Positions 27,487 to 36,708 of a stretch of 64,000 nt of DNA are shown piece by piece. Below the pieces are notes generated by a model. The model was not told the DNA's origin. It worked only from the letters and a program-made list of their open reading frames with translations, and ran no database searches. The stretch comes from Flavicella sediminum (GTDB lineage Bacteria > Bacteroidota > Bacteroidia > Flavobacteriales > Flavobacteriaceae), in assembly GCF_006381105.1 (NCBI RefSeq), contig NZ_VDET01000036.1, forward strand, positions 78,553-142,552, read 5' to 3'. Made by a program: the position numbers and the translations under genes. The stretch's first letter is position 1, and every line of letters starts with the position of its first letter.

Positions 27487-27568
27487 TTTTTATTTCTTTG
27501 AAATTATATTTTGATAACGTCCCATTTCTTTATTACAAAAAAAGAATAGACAACATTATTTTTAATTT

Positions 27569-27883
27569 TTACTCCATGTAAAAAACTTCTTTCAATTCGG
27601 TAGCCACAGGACTATTATCTTCATTAGTTTCCATTAAAAAAGCCATATGCTCCCACCACTTTTTACAGATTTCTGTTTTCGATATTGCGGCCCACATTTC
27701 TTCTGAAGCAATTTCAGCATATGCAAATAAGCTATTCGTTTCTTCATCTAAAGAAATACTATAATTGGTCACACCATATTCCTTTAACATGTCATATAAT
27801 TCTAACCAAATGGGGTTATGTCTTTTTGTGTATTCTTCCAAGTTATTTGGAAGCAACTTCATTTTAAATACTTTTCTAATCAT
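27569..27883 (-). CDS. rhaM: L-rhamnose mutarotase
   Basis: A 104-residue protein without a signal peptide, which fits cytoplasmic interconversion of alpha- and beta-L-rhamnose. The sequence follows the family closely: an N-terminal 'KVFKMKLLPNNLEEYTKRH' strand-helix, then 'NPIWLELYDMLKEYGVTNYSI', and the end 'KWWEHMAFLMETNEDNSP' with the conserved Trp pair and Met. Length is normal. Its place between secreted enzymes of a rhamnosidase operon strongly supports L-rhamnose as the released sugar. Confidence 0.93.
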   Translation of the reverse strand: MIRKVFKMKLLPNNLEEYTKRHNPIWLELYDMLKEYGVTNYSISLDEETNSLFAYAEIASEEMWAAISKTEICKKWWEHMAFLMETNEDNSPVATELKEVFYME

Positions 27884-27960
27884 TTCAGTAAATCTTTATT
27901 TTTCAGTTATAAGTTTTAACCATTAACCTATTTACATAGGATGAAAAAATAGTTATCAAT

Positions 27961-29040
27961 TTATTCTGTAACAATTTCCCACACTTTTGAACGAACTGAA
28001 GTTTCACTAGAACTTGAAATTGTCAATACAACGATCCATTCGCCTCCTTTTTCATAATGGTGTGATGGGTTCTTCTCATTTGATATAGTTCCATCTCCAA
28101 AATCCCAATGCCACGTTTCTATATCTCCAAACGATTTATCTTTAAATTGAATCCATCGTTCTTTTCTATCTATTTCTATAAAAGACCAATCTGCTTGAAT
28201 GTTATTTTGATGCTCTTTCTCTAAAGGCATCAACCTAAATAAATTCAAATAACTTGCATTTCGAATCATTCGGGTATCATGTGCTAAGTTGATAAAAGAC
28301 TCTGATTTCCCTCCATCATAATCGATACCACACCAGGACAAACCAATAATTTCATTTTCTTGTAGCTGACTTATTCTAGAAGCTTCAATTCCCGAATAAT
28401 CAGCATGATCAAAAGGAGTAATCCAAAACTCCATTTTAAGTTTTCCTTTTTTCCCATGCTTAAATTTGTAATCATAAGCAATATTAAAATACGGAAAGTC
28501 CTTTATCCATGGTGTGTTTCCCCAAACCATAGCAGGGTCTTTATTTACAGCAGGAGTAAAAACATGATAATTCTGTGCATGAGAACCATGACCTTTGAAA
28601 TGCAATTTTTCTACAGAAAAATGGTCTAAATTACCATTGTCCTTTTTAATAAAAGGACCACCTGATAAATCAGCATCTACAACTACTTCAAAAATATCTT
28701 GTCTCAAGCCTTTGTCTTCAAAATCCCAAAAATCATCATACGATTCTACATAAAAATAAAGTCTATTCAAATCTTTTACCCAAGCTACCTTCACATCTAC
28801 ATCATAATCTTTAGGGTCTAAATCAAAATCTAATCCCCTTACGGTTTCCTTCATTTGTTTTAAACCTATGCTATAAGAATCTGGTACGCTTTTCCAGTCA
28901 GAAAACTCACCATCAATTCTTGGCATTTCATTCTTCGGAAACTGATACACTTTATATTCTTTAGATCTTTGTCCAAAAGAGCAAAATGAACATCCTAGAA
29001 AGAATGTAACACAAATTATATATAAAATTTTTCTACTCAT
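27961..29040 (-). CDS. Secreted CBM9-like plus PKD domain protein
   Basis: A 359-residue protein with a signal peptide or lipobox ('FFLGCSFCSFGQ'). Residues 30-250 look like a CBM9-type carbohydrate-binding sandwich: 'MPRIDGEFSDWKSVPDSY', 'DVKVAWVKDLNRLYFYVE', 'DIFEVVVDADLSGGPF'. The last 75 residues form a PKD domain with the signature 'WHWDFGDGTISNEKNP'. No catalytic motif is visible, so it is probably a binding or scaffolding protein for the polysaccharide, although CBM9-like domains also occur next to enzymes. It is the third gene of the operon, 29 bp after the preceding gene. Confidence 0.75.
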   Translation of the reverse strand: MSRKILYIICVTFFLGCSFCSFGQRSKEYKVYQFPKNEMPRIDGEFSDWKSVPDSYSIGLKQMKETVRGLDFDLDPKDYDVDVKVAWVKDLNRLYFYVESYDDFWDFEDKGLRQDIFEVVVDADLSGGPFIKKDNGNLDHFSVEKLHFKGHGSHAQNYHVFTPAVNKDPAMVWGNTPWIKDFPYFNIAYDYKFKHGKKGKLKMEFWITPFDHADYSGIEASRISQLQENEIIGLSWCGIDYDGGKSESFINLAHDTRMIRNASYLNLFRLMPLEKEHQNNIQADWSFIEIDRKERWIQFKDKSFGDIETWHWDFGDGTISNEKNPSHHYEKGGEWIVVLTISSSSETSVRSKVWEIVTE

Positions 29041-29069
29041 GTATAAATAGCTAGAAATAGCAACTGTCT

Positions 29070-30101
29070 TTATTTCAGTGTCTCATTCAGTTTGTAAACT
29101 TTAGAACGTATGTCATCTAAATCACCTACAATTAACCAATAATCATATTCAAACACATCGTTTTTCTTCAATGCAACTGCTTTTATAGGCGCTATATAAG
29201 AAGTTTGACTATCTGTACTTTCGAACCCAGGAGCACCTGCCATACCTGCTAAGAAATTTGAAGCAATAGGAGTATACACTCCCAATCCCCATTTATTGTC
29301 ATCAACAAACGCCATCCAATGTTCTGATACTTTTTGATTCTTATAACGTCCCCAAAAACCATCTTCTAAATGTTCAACAACGGGGTTGTCTAAAGTATCT
29401 CCTGTAAAAGGAGCTTTTCCAAAATAGCTGTATAAATTTTTAAGCGCAGAAATAGGATACACTGCAGGAAGTTCTTGACTCGGAGCTCCCCCATCTTCCG
29501 TATATATATCATACAATCCTTTTTCTGATTCTGATTTTACAGCATTAGCTTTTTTATCTCTTTGAGTATCATAGATACTGTCTTTTCGAAAACAAGTCAA
29601 TCTATTATGAACTTTGATTACGTTCCCTTCTAACGTACTCCATTGTTCAATAGTTGCCTCGGCAGGTTCGTTATTCATATCCCATAACATTGGTATACAT
29701 TTTACATACAAGGTATTTTCTGTTTTTGTACAAGCAACAATCTCGGCTCTATTTTTATAAGAATCTCCTACTTGAATAGGATTCCAAGACCAAGGAGACC
29801 AATCTGGATTTTGTCCATCTTTAGTTCTATTTATGCTTTTACCGGCATAATAAGATTGCTGAATATAACGACCTTCATCGTGTACATTCACAATATTTCT
29901 TTCTTTCCCAGATTCGGAAATATAAAAAATAGCTCCTCCTCTAGTCAAATCTAATTTCAAAGACAAGACACCATTATCGAGACCAACTTCTTTTTGGTTG
30001 GTATCAATAATTGTTGCAACAGATTTCTCCGAATTATTCTTATTGACTTTACAACTGACTATAGAGAATAATATAACAGTGCTAAAAATGAACTTTTTCA
30101 T
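29070..30101 (-). CDS. Lipoprotein of unknown function, beta-sandwich type
   Basis: A 343-residue lipoprotein (lipobox 'LFSIVSCKV'). I do not recognise a characterised family. The pattern 'LSLKLDLTRGGAIFYIS', 'DEGRYIQQSYYAG', 'SWNPIQVGDSYKN' looks like a beta-sandwich with a substrate cleft. It loosely recalls the 'GFQLGI...GGVI', 'YGRxGQ', 'YNPTQAGF' pattern of the four-member family found at 33657, 35136, 50494 and 52048. It sits 5 bp after the GH106 gene and is surely co-transcribed. Possible roles are a lyase-like enzyme or a binding protein. The link to the four-member family is by eye only. Confidence 0.6.
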   Translation of the reverse strand: MKKFIFSTVILFSIVSCKVNKNNSEKSVATIIDTNQKEVGLDNGVLSLKLDLTRGGAIFYISESGKERNIVNVHDEGRYIQQSYYAGKSINRTKDGQNPDWSPWSWNPIQVGDSYKNRAEIVACTKTENTLYVKCIPMLWDMNNEPAEATIEQWSTLEGNVIKVHNRLTCFRKDSIYDTQRDKKANAVKSESEKGLYDIYTEDGGAPSQELPAVYPISALKNLYSYFGKAPFTGDTLDNPVVEHLEDGFWGRYKNQKVSEHWMAFVDDNKWGLGVYTPIASNFLAGMAGAPGFESTDSQTSYIAPIKAVALKKNDVFEYDYWLIVGDLDDIRSKVYKLNETLK

Positions 30102-30106
30102 TCTAT

Positions 30107-33100
30107 TTAATTTTTTGCTGCTTGAATTGTAACAGGTCCTAATAAGCCAGAAGTAATTAGCTCTTCTGCTTTTGTAGCACTATCTATAATAACCCAAGTC
30201 GTTCGCTCTTCTTTACTTAAAGCTCTATCACCAGTTAATCTATTTCTCCAAACATTCACAACTTCTACTTCAATTGTATTTTCACCTTCTTTAAGTACAT
30301 TATTCGCATTTAATTTAAAAGGGGCTATCCATGTAGTTCCAATATTTTTTCCATTAATTTTAACAGTCGCCATAATACCTACTTTCCCTAAATCAATAAA
30401 AACATCATTCTCAGTGTCCTTTGCCGAATAATCAAAAGTTGACGTGTAAACAGCCGTACCTGAGTAGAACTTTATTTTATCATCTTCACTAGTTATCCAG
30501 TCAGTTAACGATGGGAAATCAACGATAGTTTTTGGTCCAATTTCTTTGTTTTTGAAATCAACTTTCCAAGAATTTTCTAATGTCTGTACAATTTTTGTTT
30601 CAGGGAAATTATTTTGATTCTTAACATCTTTCGTGTTTTCTGCTTCAGTAAAGACAACAAACCAACTTTGCAATGCTTCCATTTTTATTGGCACTGCAGT
30701 ACGACCATTTACATTCTTAAAATCAGGTAAATCCTTCATTGTTCCACTAACTGCATCCCATAATTGAGGCTTCATTCCATTGACTCTAAATGAAGGTGAG
30801 AATTCAATTACTTGATCACTTTGGTTAGTTAAGAAATAAATTTCCATACCTGGCATTGTTCTGTGTGTCCAAAGAACAGATGCTTGTCCATTTAAATCTA
30901 CATCCTTGTCGATGTTCAATTTCGTAAGTGCATCTTGCAATTCCAAACCGTCTACAATAGCACCTTTTCCATATGATTTTAGTTTAGCATCACTGCTTCC
31001 CCACATTTTAGCTGCAACCGCTTTCACTTTTTCATCACTTTCAGGATAGTTTTGTAAACTTGGAGATTTCACAGGAGCCTTTCCATAAATCTTACCACCT
31101 TGTGCTACTAAAGATTCTAATTTCTCTAAAAGCTCTGGTCTCATGGTATCAAATGGAGGCAATACCATTAAACTGTATGTCATTCCATCAGGTAAAACTA
31201 ACTTTCCATCTTTTACAGACATTCCATTTATAATTACCTCAGCATTGATATAATCATAAGAATATCCTTTTGGTAATTCCGGATTTCTAACTCCTGTCAT
31301 AATTGGTGCATCTTCTCCAATAAAATAACAAACATCTGCCGCATATTTTCCTTGTTGCAGCATATGTTGAGATCTTCTCAAATAATCGAAATAAGATTTA
31401 GATTTTTTAAACCATGTATTGTGACGGTTAAATTCTGTACTAAACCAAGCATTTACTCCTGGTACTCTAGCATCGTCTGGTTGATGGATATATAAATGCA
31501 ACACAAAATGATTGATTCCTTCTGTTAAAGACCAATCCCCTCTTTTCTTAAGCATTGCAGGATGTCGAACATATGAACGATTTCCAGCAGTGAACGCCTC
31601 AGCAGACACTCTGTTTTTCCCATAAATATGAGCTGCAGATGATGCAGATTTACATTCTATATCTCCTAAAGTTCCTTCATTCCAAAATTCTCCACTAACT
31701 AAATCAGATTGACCACCATACATTAAGAATTCTGATGGAAATCCCCAGTGACCATAATTTTCTAACCAAAGTTGTAAATTGTCTTTATTACTTGCTTCTC
31801 TTAAACCTCCTGTATATTCGTAAGCAACTGCATCTGCAATAGAACGACGTAAATCCCACAAGAAACGTTCAGACTCTTCTACACTTCCTACAATTCTTCC
31901 TGTAAATACAGGTAAATATTTCTTAGGATTGTAACCAAACTTGGCTTCAAATTTAGCTTCATAACCGTCTGTCCAGTTTTGAGAACCCATTTCGTAACTA
32001 TCAGCAATTACATATTTAAAGGCGCTTTTACTTTCTTCAGGAATTCGTTTTAAAAATTCCCCGATAAATTGTGAGTAATGATACTGAGCCAAGGCTTTAT
32101 TTGCTTTATCCACTTCATATCCTTTTCCTTGTGGTGCCGATGGTGAATTTTTTGTTCCAGTAGGTGTCATTCCAAAACGTTGTACTGTCCAATTACCTGC
32201 TGGTGCATTCCAACTAAGCTTTCCACTAGCATCCATTTTATCGCTAATGTCAATCACGTCATTTGATCCTACTTTTAAAGAAGCATCCACGTCTTTTTGT
32301 TGATCCCATTTATAACTATTCCAAGCTGGAAATGGTGTTGGATGCATTTTAGCCAAACTTTTTCTAGCAAAACTCTCCATTCCTGATGCTTCAGAAATTA
32401 CAAGTTCTCCAAGATCCCAAGATTGCTTTTGCTGTGCAGCGTTTCCTTTATTTAACTGTTTAAAAATTACTTTAAAACGATTTGATTTTACTCCAGGTAA
32501 ACTTATTACTAAATGAGCGTACTTATCGGCTCCCACGTTTGGTGTTAGTTTTCGTCTATCAACCGTAAATGTTTTAATTTTTTTATATTTTCCATCAGTC
32601 ATGGCGAATACCTCAGCTTTCAAAAACATATTCTTTTGTCCTGGAATAAGATGTAAACTATTCGCTACTATCTCATTTTTAGTTGTTAGTTCAACTTCAT
32701 ATTTCCCAACTTTATTTGCAAAACTAGTTACAGAATTATTATTCCCATCAGTTAAGTTATTCCCATTTTTAACTGTAGGCTTAATTACAATTTTAGTGCT
32801 TTTTTGAGAACTTGTAATTCCCTCTGCCTTTATGGATGGAAATGCCAACACATACGTATCTTGAAATTCTTCAAAAGGTTGTGCTAATTGTACATCTATA
32901 TTTTTCCCTCCTTCTAATTTAACTTCAGAATAAGTTACATAACGCATCGCCATATCCGACTTTACCCAAGGTCCACCAGACTGACTCCAACCCGGACAAT
33001 TAAATGCACCGATATCAACACCTATACGTTTTCCTTCATTGACTGCATGCACCATATGCGACCACCATTCCTCACTTAACATAGGAACTTTTCCGTCTTT

Positions 33101-33364
33101 TTCATCAGGATTTATATTTCCTATCAAAGCACCACCAATTCCGGCTGCCTTCATTGCTTCTAAATCTTTGGTAATTCCATCTTTAGAAATATCATCACCA
33201 ATCCAATACCAATAACACCAAAGTGTATTATCATCTGTTGGAGTAATAAATCCAGCTTTTAGTTTTTCTAAATCAAGTTTATCCTCTTTAGAGGTTTCAC
33301 AACTATTGAAAATAAGTGCGAATAAAACGATAATAATTTTAAAATTTGTTGATAGAAATTTCAT
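30107..33364 (-). CDS. Alpha-L-rhamnosidase GH106, lipoprotein
   Basis: A 1085-residue retained lipoprotein ('LIFNSCETS'). GH106 features: 'NTLWCYWYWIGDDISKDGIT' at the N-terminus, 'FNCPGWSQSGGPWVKSDMAM', 'VIADSYEMGSQNWTDGYEAK' (catalytic region), 'SAEAFTAGNRSYVRHPAMLK' and 'EGINHFVLHLYIHQP'. The C-terminal beta-sandwich has 'VKINGKNIGTTWIAPFKL' and 'VVNVWRNRLTGDRAL'. GH106 enzymes are inverting, calcium-dependent alpha-L-rhamnosidases. It is the first gene of the minus operon running to 26041. Its promoter copy lies 96 bp upstream. A second GH106 occurs at 41553. Confidence 0.95.
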   Translation of the reverse strand: MKFLSTNFKIIIVLFALIFNSCETSKEDKLDLEKLKAGFITPTDDNTLWCYWYWIGDDISKDGITKDLEAMKAAGIGGALIGNINPDEKDGKVPMLSEEWWSHMVHAVNEGKRIGVDIGAFNCPGWSQSGGPWVKSDMAMRYVTYSEVKLEGGKNIDVQLAQPFEEFQDTYVLAFPSIKAEGITSSQKSTKIVIKPTVKNGNNLTDGNNNSVTSFANKVGKYEVELTTKNEIVANSLHLIPGQKNMFLKAEVFAMTDGKYKKIKTFTVDRRKLTPNVGADKYAHLVISLPGVKSNRFKVIFKQLNKGNAAQQKQSWDLGELVISEASGMESFARKSLAKMHPTPFPAWNSYKWDQQKDVDASLKVGSNDVIDISDKMDASGKLSWNAPAGNWTVQRFGMTPTGTKNSPSAPQGKGYEVDKANKALAQYHYSQFIGEFLKRIPEESKSAFKYVIADSYEMGSQNWTDGYEAKFEAKFGYNPKKYLPVFTGRIVGSVEESERFLWDLRRSIADAVAYEYTGGLREASNKDNLQLWLENYGHWGFPSEFLMYGGQSDLVSGEFWNEGTLGDIECKSASSAAHIYGKNRVSAEAFTAGNRSYVRHPAMLKKRGDWSLTEGINHFVLHLYIHQPDDARVPGVNAWFSTEFNRHNTWFKKSKSYFDYLRRSQHMLQQGKYAADVCYFIGEDAPIMTGVRNPELPKGYSYDYINAEVIINGMSVKDGKLVLPDGMTYSLMVLPPFDTMRPELLEKLESLVAQGGKIYGKAPVKSPSLQNYPESDEKVKAVAAKMWGSSDAKLKSYGKGAIVDGLELQDALTKLNIDKDVDLNGQASVLWTHRTMPGMEIYFLTNQSDQVIEFSPSFRVNGMKPQLWDAVSGTMKDLPDFKNVNGRTAVPIKMEALQSWFVVFTEAENTKDVKNQNNFPETKIVQTLENSWKVDFKNKEIGPKTIVDFPSLTDWITSEDDKIKFYSGTAVYTSTFDYSAKDTENDVFIDLGKVGIMATVKINGKNIGTTWIAPFKLNANNVLKEGENTIEVEVVNVWRNRLTGDRALSKEERTTWVIIDSATKAEELITSGLLGPVTIQAAKN

Positions 33365-33460
33365 AATTGGTATACCTTGTAATTATATAATTATTGTTTA
33401 TTGTCTTCTCAGTAATTTCTTAAATTCTAATAAAAAACATTTTTCACTGATAAGCTTCCG

Positions 33461-33497
33461 TAAATAAACAATTAAATGCTGTTTTACGCATCCTGCA
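33461..33497 (-). promoter_or_regulatory. PUL promoter 5 (minus strand)
   Basis: On the minus strand TGCAGGAT (33497 down to 33490) is 29 bp before TTTATTTA (33468 down to 33461). The GH106 start at 33364 lies 96 bp beyond. The divergent promoter 6 begins 63 bp away on the plus strand. Confidence 0.7.
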
Positions 33498-33559
33498 CTT
33501 TATGGTCTAAACTAAAGAATAAAAAAGTTACTTCACTTTATTTGACCCAAACCATAAAC

Positions 33560-33596
33560 AACAGGATACAATTTAAGCATCAGTACTTTATATTTG
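33560..33596 (+). promoter_or_regulatory. PUL promoter 6: AACAGGAT site plus -7 box
   Basis: AACAGGAT at 33560-33567 is 29 bp before TATATTTG (33589-33596), a full match to TAnnTTTG. The ATG of the next gene follows after 60 bp. Confidence 0.82.
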
Positions 33597-33656
33597 AAGC
33601 TGAACACTTCTTGTACTCATAGTTGTAACTAGGAACAAGAATCATTTATAATACGC

Positions 33657-34961
33657 ATGAAAATAAATAAACTTGTTTTTTTAAACATTCTTTTAATTAC
33701 AATATTTCAACTGATAACTAGTTGCCAAAAAGACGCAATAATCTTGGAGGAAGAAGAAGTTCCAGAGGAACCTTTAACAGAATTTGCAATCATTTCAGAG
33801 TCTAACCCTCGAATTACCACACATCATTTGACATCTGGTTCCTCGGGTTTTCAATTGGGTATCACATCAAACGCGGGTGGTGTGATTAACGAGATTATCA
33901 TTCCGGGTATTGGAGATATCATGACAGAAGAAGCAGATTTATATGGTAGAGCTGGACAAGTCGCCATAAGAGACTCATCTCATGGTGGTAGATACAACCC
34001 AACACAAGCTGGCTTCAATGAAACTTTAGGATCAAAATGTGCCATTACTCAAACACCTAATAAATTAGTGGTTGAACCGAGGCCAATGGCTTTATGGCAT
34101 GGAGATGGTCAATACGACTTTACCCGCTGGGAAAACATAGGTGCTGATCCCTATAAAACTGATGGTGGAAATACGGATGAAGATGGACTTGATGAAGAGG
34201 ACTTACCGGGAAAACAATTAGATGAAGTAAGAAGTGAGTTTGATTATTATGGAACTTACGAAGATATTTCTGGTAAAAACGGAATTGATATCGCTATTAT
34301 AAGACATTACTACCAAATATCTTTTATTCGTCCGCCAGGACACTGTATCAATCAACATAGAGCTGGCACAAAATTATGGAATCCTCAACCAGTTCAGTCA
34401 GACATTTCAGTTAAAAACCCTGCAGGAGTACATCCAGGTTCAGATAAAGATTTGAATAGAATGACAAGCGTTTGGTCTTTAAGACACGATAGAGCAAAAT
34501 GGACTCCCAAGTATACCTATTATAGAAAAACAAATGGAGCATGGGCAACACTTATTATGGACAATGTAGGCAAAATAGATGGAGAAGAAGATTTCCCTTC
34601 TGGCGACAATACTATTTTTATAAATGCTGATTCTAATATTGAAACACAAGGGAAAGCACTAGCAATTTATCGCCCTAAAACAGACATCAATACAAATACC
34701 ATTATTGGAGTTAATGAAACTAATGGAAGCATTGTGTATAAAGACAAAAGAACGACTACACAGAAAATTCAATACAGTCCTAAACGAATTCAAACAATGA
34801 GTAAATATGGTTTTGTTGATCTGTTACGAGGAATGATTAATAGAACGCAACTAGATGGAAACACATATGAAGCTTTTCGAAATGAAGTTTACATACTTTA
34901 TGGCACACCAAAAGAGATTATGGATGCTATAGCTATTTTGGATGTTAGTTTAGGAGTTTAA
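33657..34961 (+). CDS. Lipoprotein of a four-member unknown family (copy A)
   Basis: A 434-residue lipoprotein ('QLITSCQKD'). The mature part shows motifs shared with the genes at 35136, 50494 and 52048: 'IIIPGIGDIM', 'YGRAGQVAIRD', 'GGRYNPTQAGF', 'GDGQYDFTRWENI', an acidic 'NTDEDGLDEED' that could bind calcium, 'IIRHYYQISFIR', and 'NPAGVHPGSD'. Many strands and few helices suggest a beta-sandwich or jelly-roll enzyme. The invariant Tyr, Arg, His and Asp residues look catalytic rather than structural. I know no characterised member. Its own copy of the PUL promoter makes a role on the polysaccharide likely; a lyase or endo-hydrolase is a reasonable guess. Confidence 0.7.
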   Translation: MKINKLVFLNILLITIFQLITSCQKDAIILEEEEVPEEPLTEFAIISESNPRITTHHLTSGSSGFQLGITSNAGGVINEIIIPGIGDIMTEEADLYGRAGQVAIRDSSHGGRYNPTQAGFNETLGSKCAITQTPNKLVVEPRPMALWHGDGQYDFTRWENIGADPYKTDGGNTDEDGLDEEDLPGKQLDEVRSEFDYYGTYEDISGKNGIDIAIIRHYYQISFIRPPGHCINQHRAGTKLWNPQPVQSDISVKNPAGVHPGSDKDLNRMTSVWSLRHDRAKWTPKYTYYRKTNGAWATLIMDNVGKIDGEEDFPSGDNTIFINADSNIETQGKALAIYRPKTDINTNTIIGVNETNGSIVYKDKRTTTQKIQYSPKRIQTMSKYGFVDLLRGMINRTQLDGNTYEAFRNEVYILYGTPKEIMDAIAILDVSLGV

Positions 34962-35048
34962 AACGTATCAAATAATTTTCCCTTATATAAATTACTTCAT
35001 CAATACAGCAATAGTATAACAACATTTAAAAAATTACTAGACAGAAAC

Positions 35049-35085
35049 AACGGGATGTCATTAAGATTTCTATCACATACCTTGC
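35049..35085 (+). promoter_or_regulatory. PUL promoter 7: AACGGGAT site
   Basis: AACGGGAT at 35049-35056 (one mismatch) is 28-29 bp before TACCTTG (35078-35084), a weaker -7 box. CAGA lies 9 bp upstream of the core. The next ATG is 50 bp away. Confidence 0.6.
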
Positions 35086-35135
35086 CAAAAGATACACATA
35101 AGTGTATGTATAAACCAAAAAAATAAACCAAGAGT

Positions 35136-36518
35136 ATGAACAAAAGAAAAATTAATTTTTTAAGGGTAATTTTACCAATTTCACTAGTATTAGTAGCTAG
35201 TTGTAATAATGAAATTGACTTTGACAATTCCAACGCTTTAGAAAATTCAGAAACAGAAAAAAAATCTAAATTAAGCTCTTTAGAAAACAAATCTTTACCT
35301 GTCATTGCATTTTCTGACACAATACCAGGCACACCTACTTACTTTAGAAGAACCACACACACTTTACCGTCTGGTAATTCAGGCTTTCAAATTGGAGTTA
35401 CTGATCAGGCAGGTGGTGTAATTAACCAAATTATAATTCCTGGTATCGGTGATATTATGGGGCAAGAAGCAGATAAGTATGGTAGAGTAGGACAAGTTGC
35501 AATAAGAGATAGTGGACATGGAGGTGTTTACAACCCTACCCAAGCAGGATTTAATGAATACCAAGGTACTCCCGTTGTAATTAACACATCTGCAGATGGA
35601 AAAACTTTAACAATGCCAAGAAGAAAATTAGCTACATGGCATGGTGATGGTAAATATGATTATACGGAATGGGAAAACATTGGTCCAGGTTCTGAAAAAA
35701 ACGATCTTAAAAATGCAGATAGGGATGATATTGATGAAAGTGATTTACCTGGAAAACAATTAACTGAAGTTAGAAGTGAATGGGATTACAATGGATTTTA
35801 TAAAGACATCTCTGGTCAATATGGAATTAACATAGGTATTATCAAGCACAGTTACAGAATGTCATTTATACGTAAAGCAGGACATTGTATCAACCAACAT
35901 AGTAGTGATATATCACCTTTATGGAAGCCGAGTGCTATTCAAAATGATATTTCCGTAAATGCACCTGTAGGTGTTTACCCAGGAACTGATATAGATATGA
36001 ATAAGATGATCATGGTTTGGTCTTTAAGACATGATTTAGCAAGATGGAATCCTAAAAATGTTATCTATAGAAAAACAGACCGCACTTGGGCAACAATAAC
36101 ACCTAACGACAAAATTGAACTTAAAACACAACCAGCAGATAGTGATGGAACTGCATTTATGATTGCTGATAACACAAATAGAAACCTTGGAAAAGCGCTT
36201 TGTGTTTACAGGCCTAAAACAGCAGTAAATACTGAAGTAGTTATTGGTGTTAAAGGAAACAACATTATTTATACAGATTCTAGAGAATCTACTTCAGGTA
36301 TGATTTGGGATGCAACGCGTAATGCATCAATGAGCAAATATGGTTTTGCGGGTAGATTAAAAGGAATGATAAGTCGTGATAGACTAGATGATATTGGAAC
36401 TTATGCAGGTGAAGGAGTCTATGAAGCCTACAGAAATGAGGTGTATATCTTATACGGAACTCCAAATGAAATTATAACCGCTACTAGAAGGTTGGATAAC
36501 AATCTAACACTTTTTTAA
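35136..36518 (+). CDS. Lipoprotein of the four-member unknown family (copy B)
   Basis: A 460-residue lipoprotein ('LVLVASCNNE') clearly paralogous to copy A. It has 'GFQIGVTDQAGGVINQIIIP', 'YGRVGQVAIRDSGHGGVYNP', 'TQAGFNE', 'GDGKYDYTEWENI', 'DRDDIDESDLPGKQL', 'GIIKHSYRMSFIR', 'GHCINQH' and 'WSLRHDLARWNP'. After the signal it has a Ser/Lys/Asn-rich linker of about 50 residues before the conserved domain. Copies A and B are lipidated, while the pair at 50494 and 52048 carries T9SS tails, so the family works in more than one compartment. It has its own promoter copy and a terminator after the stop. Confidence 0.7.
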   Translation: MNKRKINFLRVILPISLVLVASCNNEIDFDNSNALENSETEKKSKLSSLENKSLPVIAFSDTIPGTPTYFRRTTHTLPSGNSGFQIGVTDQAGGVINQIIIPGIGDIMGQEADKYGRVGQVAIRDSGHGGVYNPTQAGFNEYQGTPVVINTSADGKTLTMPRRKLATWHGDGKYDYTEWENIGPGSEKNDLKNADRDDIDESDLPGKQLTEVRSEWDYNGFYKDISGQYGINIGIIKHSYRMSFIRKAGHCINQHSSDISPLWKPSAIQNDISVNAPVGVYPGTDIDMNKMIMVWSLRHDLARWNPKNVIYRKTDRTWATITPNDKIELKTQPADSDGTAFMIADNTNRNLGKALCVYRPKTAVNTEVVIGVKGNNIIYTDSRESTSGMIWDATRNASMSKYGFAGRLKGMISRDRLDDIGTYAGEGVYEAYRNEVYILYGTPNEIITATRRLDNNLTLF

Positions 36519-36534
36519 AAACACTTAATTTATT

Positions 36535-36569
36535 AAAAAAAGTCAGAGAATTATAAGTCTCTGGCTTTT
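36535..36569 (+). terminator. Intrinsic terminator after copy B
   Basis: An A-rich arm with GTCAGAGA pairs with TCTCTGGC (one G-T wobble) followed by TTTTC. It lies 16 bp past the stop. Confidence 0.75.
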
Positions 36570-36591
36570 CTTGCTTAAAGTAACTAGAAAC

Positions 36592-36628
36592 AACAGGATG
36601 CCTTAGAATTTTTTAATTGATAATATTG
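36592..36628 (+). promoter_or_regulatory. PUL promoter 8: AACAGGAT site plus -7 box
   Basis: AACAGGAT at 36592-36599 is 29 bp before TAATATTG (36621-36628). A TAGA half-site lies 9 bp upstream of the CAGG. The ATG of the 208-residue lipoprotein is 80 bp beyond. Confidence 0.78.
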
Positions 36629-36708
36629 TACTCTTAACAGATTAACCTAAAAATAATACTATAGCAAACAACTACGCATATTTTCATTAATTAATTAAAT
36701 CAAATATT

